Assembly: GCA_028284585.1 (NCBI GenBank)
Contig: JANQRK010000088.1
Coordinates: forward strand, 62,001 to 126,000
DNA length: 64,000 bases
Source of the DNA: Chromatiales bacterium
Lineage (GTDB): Bacteria; Pseudomonadota; Gammaproteobacteria; Chromatiales; Chromatiaceae
Direction of reading: 5' to 3'
Below the pieces are notes generated by a model. It saw only the letters and a list, made by a program, of their open reading frames with translations, had not been told where the DNA came from and made no database searches. Shown here one piece after another: positions 46,276 to 54,480 of this stretch; the stretch's first letter is position 1, and each line of letters begins with the position of its first letter. The position numbers and the translations under genes are program-made.

Positions 46276-49200
46276 ATGAACGGGGCCGACAATCGCCGAC
46301 GTTACACCCGCCATCAGATCGAGCTCGCCGGACAGGTGGAGCTGCCAAGCGGGCGCCGCTGCGCGGTTACTGTACGCGACTACTGTCGCGGCGGGATGCT
46401 GCTGCAGTGGTCTGCCGGTGGTGCAGAGGAGCTCGCTGAGGGCCTCGATTCGGCCGTCAAGTTACATGCCCGGCTGCTGACTCGTGCCGGGTCGCAGCCG
46501 ATCGCTGTCCCGGCGAAAGTAGCCTGGGTATGCGATGATCATTTGGGAATCGCCTTCCATGTGGCATCCGAGGGCATCGTCAAGGCGCTCCAGACCCACC
46601 ATCGTTTGGCCACTGGGGCGACTAACCAGCCGTCGAATTGGAGTGGCGAGGCCCGTTGTCTCGCTAAGCTGAGGCATTTGGCCCAGGGCGTGTTACCGGG
46701 ACTGCAGCGCGATCTGTTGCGCCGGACCTCCGAGGGCCTGCATGCCGCTGCCGACAAGGTGGCGTCCAACAGCGAGCAGCAACAGGTATTCGGTGATATG
46801 AATACTTTGGAGAGCCTGGGCACCAGCGAGGTGTTGAGTGAAGCCGTGCTGTCCCGGGCCTTCGACGAGCCGCCCGACCGCGAAGCGGTGTCCCAGCCAA
46901 GCTCCAACGAACTGACCCTTATCGATCCCAACGACTTCGAGCGTTGGTTGGAGGCTTCGCGCACGGCAACCTTGTTGGAGCGCGACCTGGGCGATCAGTT
47001 GACGGCCATTGGTTCACGACTGTCGGCCTTGCGCGGACACCACCGGGATAGTCCCTGTGCGGTTCCGTTGGAGCCGGAGCATTTTACCGCGGCGCTCAAC
47101 GACATCGCCTCGCGCTTTGAGTTAGGGGAGACCACGCGTCGCCTGTTGTTCGCGAGTGCCGCCACTGTTCTGAGCGAACGCTTGCCTATTCTGTACCGAG
47201 AGATCGAGGGTCTGCTCGATGCCTTTGGTGCACCTTCTATCCAGTCACTGCGTTGCAAGTCGGTGCGGCGGGCGCAGCCGGCCGAGCCGTCGACGGCTGA
47301 AACCGAGGCATCGCAGAGTGAGTCCAAAGCGGTGGCCGATACCCATGCAGCGGTGTCCGCGGGCGGGTCACCTGGTGCTACCCAGGGTGCGGCGTCGTCG
47401 ATCGGTCCTGCGACCGCGAGCGGACCATTGGCGGAACAGGCCGAGCAGCGAGAAAGCCTCGCGCGCGAGCTCCTGGAGCTGGTTAGCAACGCACCCAGCA
47501 TGACCGAAAGCCTGGCCGAGTGGGTTCAACAGTTGGGTGAACCCTTGATGCAGCAGGCGGTCTCCGATCAAACCTTTTTTCAAAATCGCCAGCATCCCCT
47601 GCGGGTGATCCTCGATGGCCTGTCGCATCTGCAATTGTTCCGAGCTCACCCCGACGAGTCTCCTGAGCAGGATGCCCTGCACCAGCACATATCCGCGCTG
47701 CTGGAGCCGGTAAGACGCGGTGAAGCCGAGTCCGCTGAGTTAGCGGCGATCGCCCAATCGATCACCGAGCTGACCAATGATCAGAGTCGGCTTTACCAGC
47801 GCCGGGTCGAACGCGTAGCCGAGGTCAGTGAAGGTCGAGACCGGGTACGCCGTGCTCGCCAAGCGATCGCTGTCGAGCTGAATCGGCGCTATGCGGGTAA
47901 GCAGGTGCCCGAGGTGTTCGTCGAGTTGTTGGATGTCGGTTGGCGGGCAGTGCTGGAACTCGCGTGGTTGAACCTTAACGACGACAGTCGGCGTTATCCG
48001 ACACTTCTCCGGCTTCTCGATGACCTGGTGCGCGTCCTAGGTGGTGACGCCCATGACGAGGATGCAGCACTCATAGATCCCCCGGCGTTGTTGGCAGCGA
48101 TCCAGACCGAGCTTGCCAGTACCGCATTTGATCCCTTCCGCCGGGCTGCGGTCGAGAGACGGTTGGAGAGCGAACTACTCGATCCATCGACACCATCCAG
48201 CAAGCTTGTTTCGCTTCCGGCCTTCAAACAAGGCGCAGAAGAGGACATGCCGCCGGCACCACCCGAGGGCATCAGCCCGAGTGCCTGGCAGCGCTGCTTG
48301 GAGCGTTGTGCGGCTATCAAGGTGGGCGATCTCTTGTGTCTGCTCAACGAGCCAGAAGGGCGCAGGAACCTGCGCGTTGCCTGGATTCGTTCCGATCGCG
48401 CCAAGTTCGCGCTGGTCGATCATCGTGGGCTTAAGTCGCGCGGCCTATCCCATGCCGAACTCGCATTGGGGCTGTACAACCGAAACATCGTGTTGCAGTC
48501 GGTGGATGGCCAGCCAATCAGCGATCGCGCCGTGGATGCAATGCTAGAGCGGATGGAGGAGCGTCTCGCTTACCAGGCGGCGCATGATTCATTAACCGGG
48601 TTGATCAACCGACGCCAGTTCAACGCGGCCCTGGAGAAGGCGTTGGCGGTCCCCAATCGACCGGCCGACTCGGGTGTCTTGCTGCTGTTCGACATCGACC
48701 AATTCCGATTAGTCAACGACGTCCACGGCTACGATACCGGCGACCGTCTATTGGTCGCGATCGCACGCCTGCTGGAAAAGGCCCGTGGTGCGAAGGTATT
48801 GGGGCACCTTGGAGGCGATCGATTTGCCGCAATACTGCCTGACATGGGGGCCGATGATGCCCTGGCATGGGCTAACGAGCTATGTGAGGCCGTTCGCGGC
48901 ATGTCTTTCGATTGGCAGGGCCAGGCACTTGGGCTGAGTGTGTCGGTGGGTGTCGCGAGTTTCGAGGCCGAAGAGGCCGACACGGCCGATTTGCTGCGTT
49001 CCAGCGAGAATGCTGTAGCCGCGGCCAAGCATGCCGGCGGTGATCAAGTCTATCTGTATCGCGTCGACGATCCGAGCATTGCGCGGCGCCAAGAATCAGT
49101 TCAGTGGGTGGTGCAGGTCGACGAGGCGCTCGATCAGGGTCGCCTGCATCTACGTTGCCAGCCGATCGTCCCGGTGCGTCCCGAACACGGGCTGACATCG

Positions 49201-49884
49201 CACTATGAGGTGTTGCTCGGAGTGTGCAATGGGACCGATGCCCAGTTGCCGATCGCCGAGTTCATCGAGGCTGCCGAGCGCTACAATCGCATGCGCGCAG
49301 TCGATCGGTGGGTGACCAAGAGCGTGGTCGATTGGATCGCGGCCAAACGTGACCACATGCCGGAGCTGCATGGATTCGCAGTCAATCTGTCAGGCCAAAC
49401 GGCCAGCGACCCTGGCTTCGTGGAATTCGTACGCGACCAATTCCAGCGCACCGGCATCGATCCATCGTGGGTCAGCTTCGAGGTCACGGAAACCGCCGCC
49501 ATAGCCGATCTGTCGAACAGTGCCGGGATTGTGCGCGAGCTCAAGGCGTTGGGTTGCAAGGTGGCGTTAGACGATTTCGGCAGTGGCCTGGCGTCATACT
49601 CCTACCTCAAGGAGCTGCCAGTAGACTGGCTCAAGATCGATGGCGTTTTCGTGCGCAAGATCGCTGCAGATCAGGAAGACATGGCAGTGGTCAAATCGAT
49701 CAACGAAATCGGGCATTTCCTCGGCAAGCAGACGATCGCTGAGTATGTGGCCGATGCCGAGATCCTCCAGCGCGTGAAAGAACTCGGGGTCGACTATGCC
49801 CAGGGCTTTTTCGTCTCGCCCCCGCTGCTACTGGATGACCTCCTGCAGACACCTCACCAGGGGATTCTCTCCCAGGCCCAGTAG
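46276..49884 (+). CDS. DUF1631-type PilZ/GGDEF/EAL c-di-GMP signalling protein
   Basis: A 1,202-residue cytoplasmic protein. Residues 1-110 form a PilZ-like domain (RRRYTRHQIELAGQVELPSG). A long helical DUF1631-like middle follows, with a Pro/Ala/Ser-rich linker near residues 340-390. The GGDEF domain starts at DSLTGLINRRQFNAAL; its active-site motif is GGDRF (about residue 846), with Arg for Glu, so cyclase activity is doubtful. The EAL domain begins EVLLG instead of EALLR at about residue 978, keeps EVTETAA, and has DDFGSGLASYSYL at about 1099. It overlaps the convergent HupE-like gene by 31 bp. Phosphodiesterase or receptor function is likely; cyclase is not. Confidence 0.88.
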   Translation: MNGADNRRRYTRHQIELAGQVELPSGRRCAVTVRDYCRGGMLLQWSAGGAEELAEGLDSAVKLHARLLTRAGSQPIAVPAKVAWVCDDHLGIAFHVASEGIVKALQTHHRLATGATNQPSNWSGEARCLAKLRHLAQGVLPGLQRDLLRRTSEGLHAAADKVASNSEQQQVFGDMNTLESLGTSEVLSEAVLSRAFDEPPDREAVSQPSSNELTLIDPNDFERWLEASRTATLLERDLGDQLTAIGSRLSALRGHHRDSPCAVPLEPEHFTAALNDIASRFELGETTRRLLFASAATVLSERLPILYREIEGLLDAFGAPSIQSLRCKSVRRAQPAEPSTAETEASQSESKAVADTHAAVSAGGSPGATQGAASSIGPATASGPLAEQAEQRESLARELLELVSNAPSMTESLAEWVQQLGEPLMQQAVSDQTFFQNRQHPLRVILDGLSHLQLFRAHPDESPEQDALHQHISALLEPVRRGEAESAELAAIAQSITELTNDQSRLYQRRVERVAEVSEGRDRVRRARQAIAVELNRRYAGKQVPEVFVELLDVGWRAVLELAWLNLNDDSRRYPTLLRLLDDLVRVLGGDAHDEDAALIDPPALLAAIQTELASTAFDPFRRAAVERRLESELLDPSTPSSKLVSLPAFKQGAEEDMPPAPPEGISPSAWQRCLERCAAIKVGDLLCLLNEPEGRRNLRVAWIRSDRAKFALVDHRGLKSRGLSHAELALGLYNRNIVLQSVDGQPISDRAVDAMLERMEERLAYQAAHDSLTGLINRRQFNAALEKALAVPNRPADSGVLLLFDIDQFRLVNDVHGYDTGDRLLVAIARLLEKARGAKVLGHLGGDRFAAILPDMGADDALAWANELCEAVRGMSFDWQGQALGLSVSVGVASFEAEEADTADLLRSSENAVAAAKHAGGDQVYLYRVDDPSIARRQESVQWVVQVDEALDQGRLHLRCQPIVPVRPEHGLTSHYEVLLGVCNGTDAQLPIAEFIEAAERYNRMRAVDRWVTKSVVDWIAAKRDHMPELHGFAVNLSGQTASDPGFVEFVRDQFQRTGIDPSWVSFEVTETAAIADLSNSAGIVRELKALGCKVALDDFGSGLASYSYLKELPVDWLKIDGVFVRKIAADQEDMAVVKSINEIGHFLGKQTIAEYVADAEILQRVKELGVDYAQGFFVSPPLLLDDLLQTPHQGILSQAQ

Positions 49885-50999
49885 AGACCCGTTGCGGCGA
49901 TGGCCAGCGATCCGGGCGTTGCGATCCACTGGCGATAGTATTGTTGCTTACCGAACCACCGGCCCAGGGTCGCAAATGCTGCGCCGATCACGGCGAGCTG
50001 GCCGAGTTCGACACCGACATTGAAACTGATCAGCGCAATCGCGAAACGGTCGTCCGGCATCCCGAAGTCCGACAACATACTGGCAAAGCCGAGTCCGTGT
50101 AATAGGCCAAATGCAAATACCAGCCAAAGTCGGCTTCCGCGCAGTCGGCGACGCCAGATGTTCTCTACCCCGACATAGACGATCGACAGCGCGATCAAGG
50201 GCTCTACCAGATGTGCAGGCAAGGATGCTAGTTCGATCATGGCCAGGGTCAGGGTGATCGAATGCGCAATCGTAAACATGGTGACTTGCCACAGCAGTGG
50301 CCGCAGCTGGGTGCTAAACAGGAATAGGCCGAGCACGAACAGGATGTGATCGGTGCCGTTTGGGATGATGTGATCGAAACCGGCGAGCATGTAGGTGCCA
50401 ATGGTCTCGGTCAGCGAGGGTCGGTGAAACACCTGATCGAGCGAAAACGGCTGGCTTGGACGGTCTTCACGGATCCATTGCCACGTCGACCAGTGCCAAC
50501 GTTGTTCGCCAGTATCGACTTGGCGCACCCGCACCGCGTGGTCGCCGAAGCTGCTGGGGTAATACCAAACCAGTTCACGGGTATCGCTCGGTATCTGTGT
50601 CTCGAGGACGATCAGGCTGGTGCGCGGCACCTTGGTATAGCCGGGTGGCGGAATACGGACTTCGGAGATCGCCAACTCGGCGGGTTCTCCGTCTAGCCAG
50701 AGGCCGAGTTCGTCCAGCAGCCGGCTGCGGAAGGGCGCAAATGCTCGCTCAAGCTCCGCGGCCTGCAGGACACGAAAGCGGTCGTAGGCCTCGGCAGTAG
50801 GCGCCTGGGTAGTGTCTAGATAACGCCCGTCGATGCCGGTGAGCAGTGCCTCGATACTGGCGCGGATTTCAATCCGCACAAACCCTTCGGCGAACACATT
50901 GATCTCGATCAACGCCGGTTTGACGATATCGGCACCGGCAGGCCGGACAACCAAGAGCGCAATGAGCAACGCGAGCAACAACCGGGCTGGGACAAGCAT
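49854..50999 (-). CDS. HupE/UreJ family membrane protein
   Basis: A 381-residue protein with a signal peptide (MLVPARLLLALLIALLVVRPAGA), a periplasmic N-terminal half of about 190 residues, and a C-terminal membrane domain with six or so helices. The HupE/UreJ_2 signature is visible in GFDHIIPNGTDHILFVLGLFLF, TIAHSITLTLAM and FAFGLLHGLGFASML, with conserved His and Asp residues suited to metal transport. Members are linked to nickel or cobalt uptake or to unknown envelope roles. Its 3' end overlaps the convergent c-di-GMP gene. Substrate not determined. Confidence 0.86.
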   Translation of the reverse strand: MLVPARLLLALLIALLVVRPAGADIVKPALIEINVFAEGFVRIEIRASIEALLTGIDGRYLDTTQAPTAEAYDRFRVLQAAELERAFAPFRSRLLDELGLWLDGEPAELAISEVRIPPPGYTKVPRTSLIVLETQIPSDTRELVWYYPSSFGDHAVRVRQVDTGEQRWHWSTWQWIREDRPSQPFSLDQVFHRPSLTETIGTYMLAGFDHIIPNGTDHILFVLGLFLFSTQLRPLLWQVTMFTIAHSITLTLAMIELASLPAHLVEPLIALSIVYVGVENIWRRRLRGSRLWLVFAFGLLHGLGFASMLSDFGMPDDRFAIALISFNVGVELGQLAVIGAAFATLGRWFGKQQYYRQWIATPGSLAIAATGLYWAWERIPW

Positions 51000-51230
51000 C
51001 GCGCAGTGGCGCTACCGGGGACGCAAGGGTTTGGACATCGTCCGCATTTAAACACAGACGCGGGATCGCACCGGCCGCGCGGCCTGACCGCGGGAGGGCA
51101 GGGTCTGGCGGACTTGTTGCATTCCTCGCACGCAACCAAGCACGACCGGCCCGGCTGCACTACCCGAGCGTGAAAGCCCTTGTTTTTGCCCGTAGCCCAC
51201 CCTTGTGCTCGAACGTGCGAGACTAGCCCC

Positions 51231-53138
51231 ATGCTCAAGATCAATCGCCGTGATTTCATCAAGGTGGTGGGTGTCGGTGCCGCTGCTGGTGCGACCTCGC
51301 TGCTGGCCAGTCGCGCCTTCAGCGGTGCAAAGATGCCCGAGGGTTTCTATGACCTGCCGATGCATGGGAATGTGCGCCTGTTGCACGTTACCGACGTCCA
51401 CGGGCAGCTAAGGCCAGTGTACTTCCGCGAGCCGAACGTGAACCTGGGCATCGGCGAGGCGGTGGGCCGACCGCCGCATCTGGTTGGCAAGCATCTCCTC
51501 GATGCGCTGGATCTCGAACCGGGGACACCAGAAGCCTATGCTTACACTTACCTGGACTTCACCGGGGCCGCGGCCAGGTTCGGGCGGACCGGCGGATTTG
51601 CCCAGCTGAAGTCCTTGCTTGACCGCCTGCGGGCCCAAGCCGGTGGACACGAGAATACCCTGACGGTCGATGGCGGCGACCTGTGGCAGGGTTCAGGGAC
51701 ATCGCTGTGGACGCGCGGCGTCGACATGGTCGAGGCCTCCAACATCCTGGGTCTGGACGTGATGGTCGGGCACTGGGAGTTCACCTATCGGGAAGATGAA
51801 GTGCTCTCCAACGTGGCCCTATTCAAGGGCGACTTCATCGGTCAGAACGTGCGAGTGAAACCGGATTCCCTGTTCGGCGACGATTATCCGGCCCTGGTCG
51901 AGAAATATGACGGCCGAGGTCTGTTCGACGAAGATTCCGGGCACGCCTTTCAACCCTATGTGATCAAGGAGGTGAACGGCGCGCGTATCGCGATCGTTGG
52001 TCAGGCCTTCCCGCGCACCGCCAATGCCAACCCGCAGGAGTTCTTTCCCGATTGGTCGTTCGGGCTGCGTGAGGATGACATGATCGCCTTGGTCGAGCAG
52101 ATCCGCGCCGAGCACTCGCCTGCTGCGGTGATCTTGCTGTCGCACAATGGCATGGATGTGGACATCAAGATGGCTTGGCGGGTACCTGGGCTCAACGCGG
52201 TACTCGGCGGGCATACCCATGACGGCATCCCGGCGCCGCTCAAGGTCAAGAATGTGGCCGGCAACCTGTGTTGGGTCACCAATGCCGGGTCGAACGGCAA
52301 GTTCGTCGGGGTGCTAGATCTGGATGTCGGCGATGGCGTACTCAAGGGCCTGCGCTACCGGATGCTCCCGGTCATCAGCGACTGGTTGCCGGCCGATAAG
52401 GAGATGGAGGCCTACATTACCCAGATGCGCCAGACGCGCTATGACGAGAGCATCGTCGAGTCACGCAACAAAGCGCTGTTCTTCAACAAGGCACGCCTCG
52501 GCAAGACTTACCAGGAGATCTTGTCCGAGAGGCTCGGGATAGCCGACCGAACACTGTACCGCCGCGGCAACTTCATGGGGACTTGGGACCAGGTGCTGTG
52601 CAATGCGTTGAGGCACGAATACCAGGCCGATATCGCCCTGTCACCGGGTGTACGCTGGGGCACCAGTACGCTTAAGGGCGATTGGATCACGATGGAAGAC
52701 GTGATGGCCCAATGCGCGATGACCTATGCCGAGACCTATGTCACCGAGATGGACGGAGCGGCACTGCTCGGCATGCTCGAGCAGGTGGCCGATAATCTGT
52801 TCGATCCTGACCCCTATCTGCAGTCCGGCGGCGACATGGTGCGGGTCGGTGGCCTGGACTACAGCATCGACCCGTTCAAGCCGCTCGGCCAGCGGATCTC
52901 GGGTCTCAAACTCGACACCGGGCAAGCAATCGAGGCCGACCGCAAGTATCGAGTCGCCGGTTGGGCGACCGTCAATCGAACCCCCGAGGGTCGCCTGATG
53001 TGGGATGTGGTGCGCGACTACATCTTGGCCAAGCGGGGTCCGGACAAGGTTCTAAAGCTGGCCAAGATCAATCACCCCAAGCTGATAAATGTCAAAGGCA
53101 ATCCAGGCATTGCCGACTATCCCGGCGAGTGGCATTGA
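51231..53138 (+). CDS. soxB: Thiosulfohydrolase SoxB
   Basis: The ATG at 51231 gives 635 residues with a Tat signal (NRRDFIKVVGVGAAAGAT). SoxB is a periplasmic di-manganese enzyme that releases sulfate from thiosulfate carried on SoxYZ. Metallophosphatase motifs are LLHVTDVHGQLRPVYF, TVDGGDLWQGSGTSLW, VMVGHWEFTYRED, LLSHNGMDVDIKMAW and LGGHTHDGIP. A 5'-nucleotidase-like C-terminal domain follows. It stands alone: soxXYZA are not in the window. This is the main metabolic marker of the genome and suggests a sulfur-oxidising lifestyle. Confidence 0.96.
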   Translation: MLKINRRDFIKVVGVGAAAGATSLLASRAFSGAKMPEGFYDLPMHGNVRLLHVTDVHGQLRPVYFREPNVNLGIGEAVGRPPHLVGKHLLDALDLEPGTPEAYAYTYLDFTGAAARFGRTGGFAQLKSLLDRLRAQAGGHENTLTVDGGDLWQGSGTSLWTRGVDMVEASNILGLDVMVGHWEFTYREDEVLSNVALFKGDFIGQNVRVKPDSLFGDDYPALVEKYDGRGLFDEDSGHAFQPYVIKEVNGARIAIVGQAFPRTANANPQEFFPDWSFGLREDDMIALVEQIRAEHSPAAVILLSHNGMDVDIKMAWRVPGLNAVLGGHTHDGIPAPLKVKNVAGNLCWVTNAGSNGKFVGVLDLDVGDGVLKGLRYRMLPVISDWLPADKEMEAYITQMRQTRYDESIVESRNKALFFNKARLGKTYQEILSERLGIADRTLYRRGNFMGTWDQVLCNALRHEYQADIALSPGVRWGTSTLKGDWITMEDVMAQCAMTYAETYVTEMDGAALLGMLEQVADNLFDPDPYLQSGGDMVRVGGLDYSIDPFKPLGQRISGLKLDTGQAIEADRKYRVAGWATVNRTPEGRLMWDVVRDYILAKRGPDKVLKLAKINHPKLINVKGNPGIADYPGEWH

Positions 53139-53171
53139 GCGGTGTCGCAAACGATGGTCTGGGGGCCAGCG

Positions 53172-53816
53172 TCAATCGCTACCGCCTGGGTCACTCGCGG
53201 TGGAGCCCAACAGGGGCGTGAGCCCGGTCCAAACATTCTCGAGGATAAGCGGTTGCGCAGCGGCCGCAGGATGGATGCCGTCCGGCTGCATCAGATCTCG
53301 GGTCTCGGCGACACCGGCGAGGAAGAACGGCACTAGCGCCACCTGCCGATCACGGCCCAAATCCAGATACACGCGGTGGAACTTCTCGCCGAAGGCCTTG
53401 CCATAATTGGCCGGTAACTTAACGCCGAGCAGCAGTATGCGGGCGCCGGCCGCGCGGCCCAGTTCGATCATTCGGCGAATATTGTCACGGGTCTGCTGCG
53501 GGGCGAAACCGCGCAGGCCGTCGTTGCCACCCAGGGCGATGATCAATATTGCCGGTTGCTCACGCTCCAAGGTGGACGGCAGGCGCGATAGCCCGCCGCG
53601 TGTGGTGTCGCCTGTGATGCTCGCGTTGACTACTTCATAATCGAGGCCCTGCTCGCGCAGTCGCTGTCGCAGTAGGGCCACCCAGCCGTGGCGTTGGTCG
53701 ATGCCGTAGGCAGCGCTCAGGCTGTCGCCGAGTACGACGATCCTAGGCGTGGCGTTGGCCGCGGCCGGGGCCAGTAGCACGAGGATCAGAACAGCAATGC
53801 AGGAAAGGGTTCGCAT
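53172..53816 (-). CDS. tesA: Arylesterase/lysophospholipase, TesA-like GDSL hydrolase
   Basis: The ATG at 53816 gives 214 residues with a signal peptide (MRTLSCIAVLILVLLAPAAANA). SGNH motifs are present: VVLGDSLSAAYG with the nucleophile Ser, SITGDTTRGGLSR with Gly, ALGGNDGLRG with Asn, and MQPDGIHP with Asp and His. It is a periplasmic esterase and thioesterase. Its start region overlaps the divergent ybbA start by 20 bp, a compact version of the usual divergent tesA-ybbA layout. Confidence 0.94.
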   Translation of the reverse strand: MRTLSCIAVLILVLLAPAAANATPRIVVLGDSLSAAYGIDQRHGWVALLRQRLREQGLDYEVVNASITGDTTRGGLSRLPSTLEREQPAILIIALGGNDGLRGFAPQQTRDNIRRMIELGRAAGARILLLGVKLPANYGKAFGEKFHRVYLDLGRDRQVALVPFFLAGVAETRDLMQPDGIHPAAAAQPLILENVWTGLTPLLGSTASDPGGSD

Positions 53817-54480
53817 AGCGGCAGAGCAATTAACCAAACAGGTGACGATGCCCGACGGCACTGTGCTCGACATCCTGTCGCCGATCGATTTGCAGGTCAA
53901 CGCCGGTGAGGTGGTTGCGATCCTGGGTCCTTCGGGCTCAGGAAAGTCGACCTTGCTCGGGCTACTGGCCGGCCTCGACCAGCCCACCGCAGGCCGCGTC
54001 ACTTTGCTCGGTCACGATCTGGGTCAGATGGACGAGGATGCGCGTGCAGCATTGCGTGCTGGCCGCGTTGGTTTCGTTTTTCAGTCATTTCAGTTGTTAC
54101 CCGGGATGACGGCTTTGGAGAACGTCGCCTTGCCGCTGCAGATCGGGCGTCGCCCCGGTGCCCGCGAAGAGGCTGCGGCTCTGCTGCGCGAAGTGGGGCT
54201 GGGTGAGCGCCTGTCGCATCTACCGCGCCAACTGTCCGGCGGTGAGCAGCAGCGCGTTGCCTTGGCGCGCGCCTTCGCCGGCGACCCGGCGGTATTGTTT
54301 GCCGACGAACCGACCGGGAACCTGGATGCCGACAGCGGTCGGCGCATCACCGATCTGCTGTTCGCGCTGCGCGACCGCGTCGGCAGCAGCCTGCTGTTGG
54401 TCACCCATGACCAGCAACTCGCACGACGCTGCGACCGTGTGCTGCAAATCGATGCCGGGCGCTTGCAGGAGGCCGCGTGA
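53797..54480 (+). CDS. ybbA: ABC transporter ATP-binding protein YbbA
   Basis: The ATG at 53797 (MQERVRIAAEQLTKQVTMPDG) gives 227 residues and aligns with E. coli YbbA. Walker A is GPSGSGKST, the signature LSGGEQQRVALARAF, Walker B VLFADEPTGNLD, and the switch His is in LVTHDQQLA. It pairs with the large permease directly after it (stop and start overlap as GTGA). The transported substrate is unknown; LolD-like sequence suggests an envelope task. It overlaps the divergent tesA 5' end. Confidence 0.93.
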   Translation: MQERVRIAAEQLTKQVTMPDGTVLDILSPIDLQVNAGEVVAILGPSGSGKSTLLGLLAGLDQPTAGRVTLLGHDLGQMDEDARAALRAGRVGFVFQSFQLLPGMTALENVALPLQIGRRPGAREEAAALLREVGLGERLSHLPRQLSGGEQQRVALARAFAGDPAVLFADEPTGNLDADSGRRITDLLFALRDRVGSSLLLVTHDQQLARRCDRVLQIDAGRLQEAA

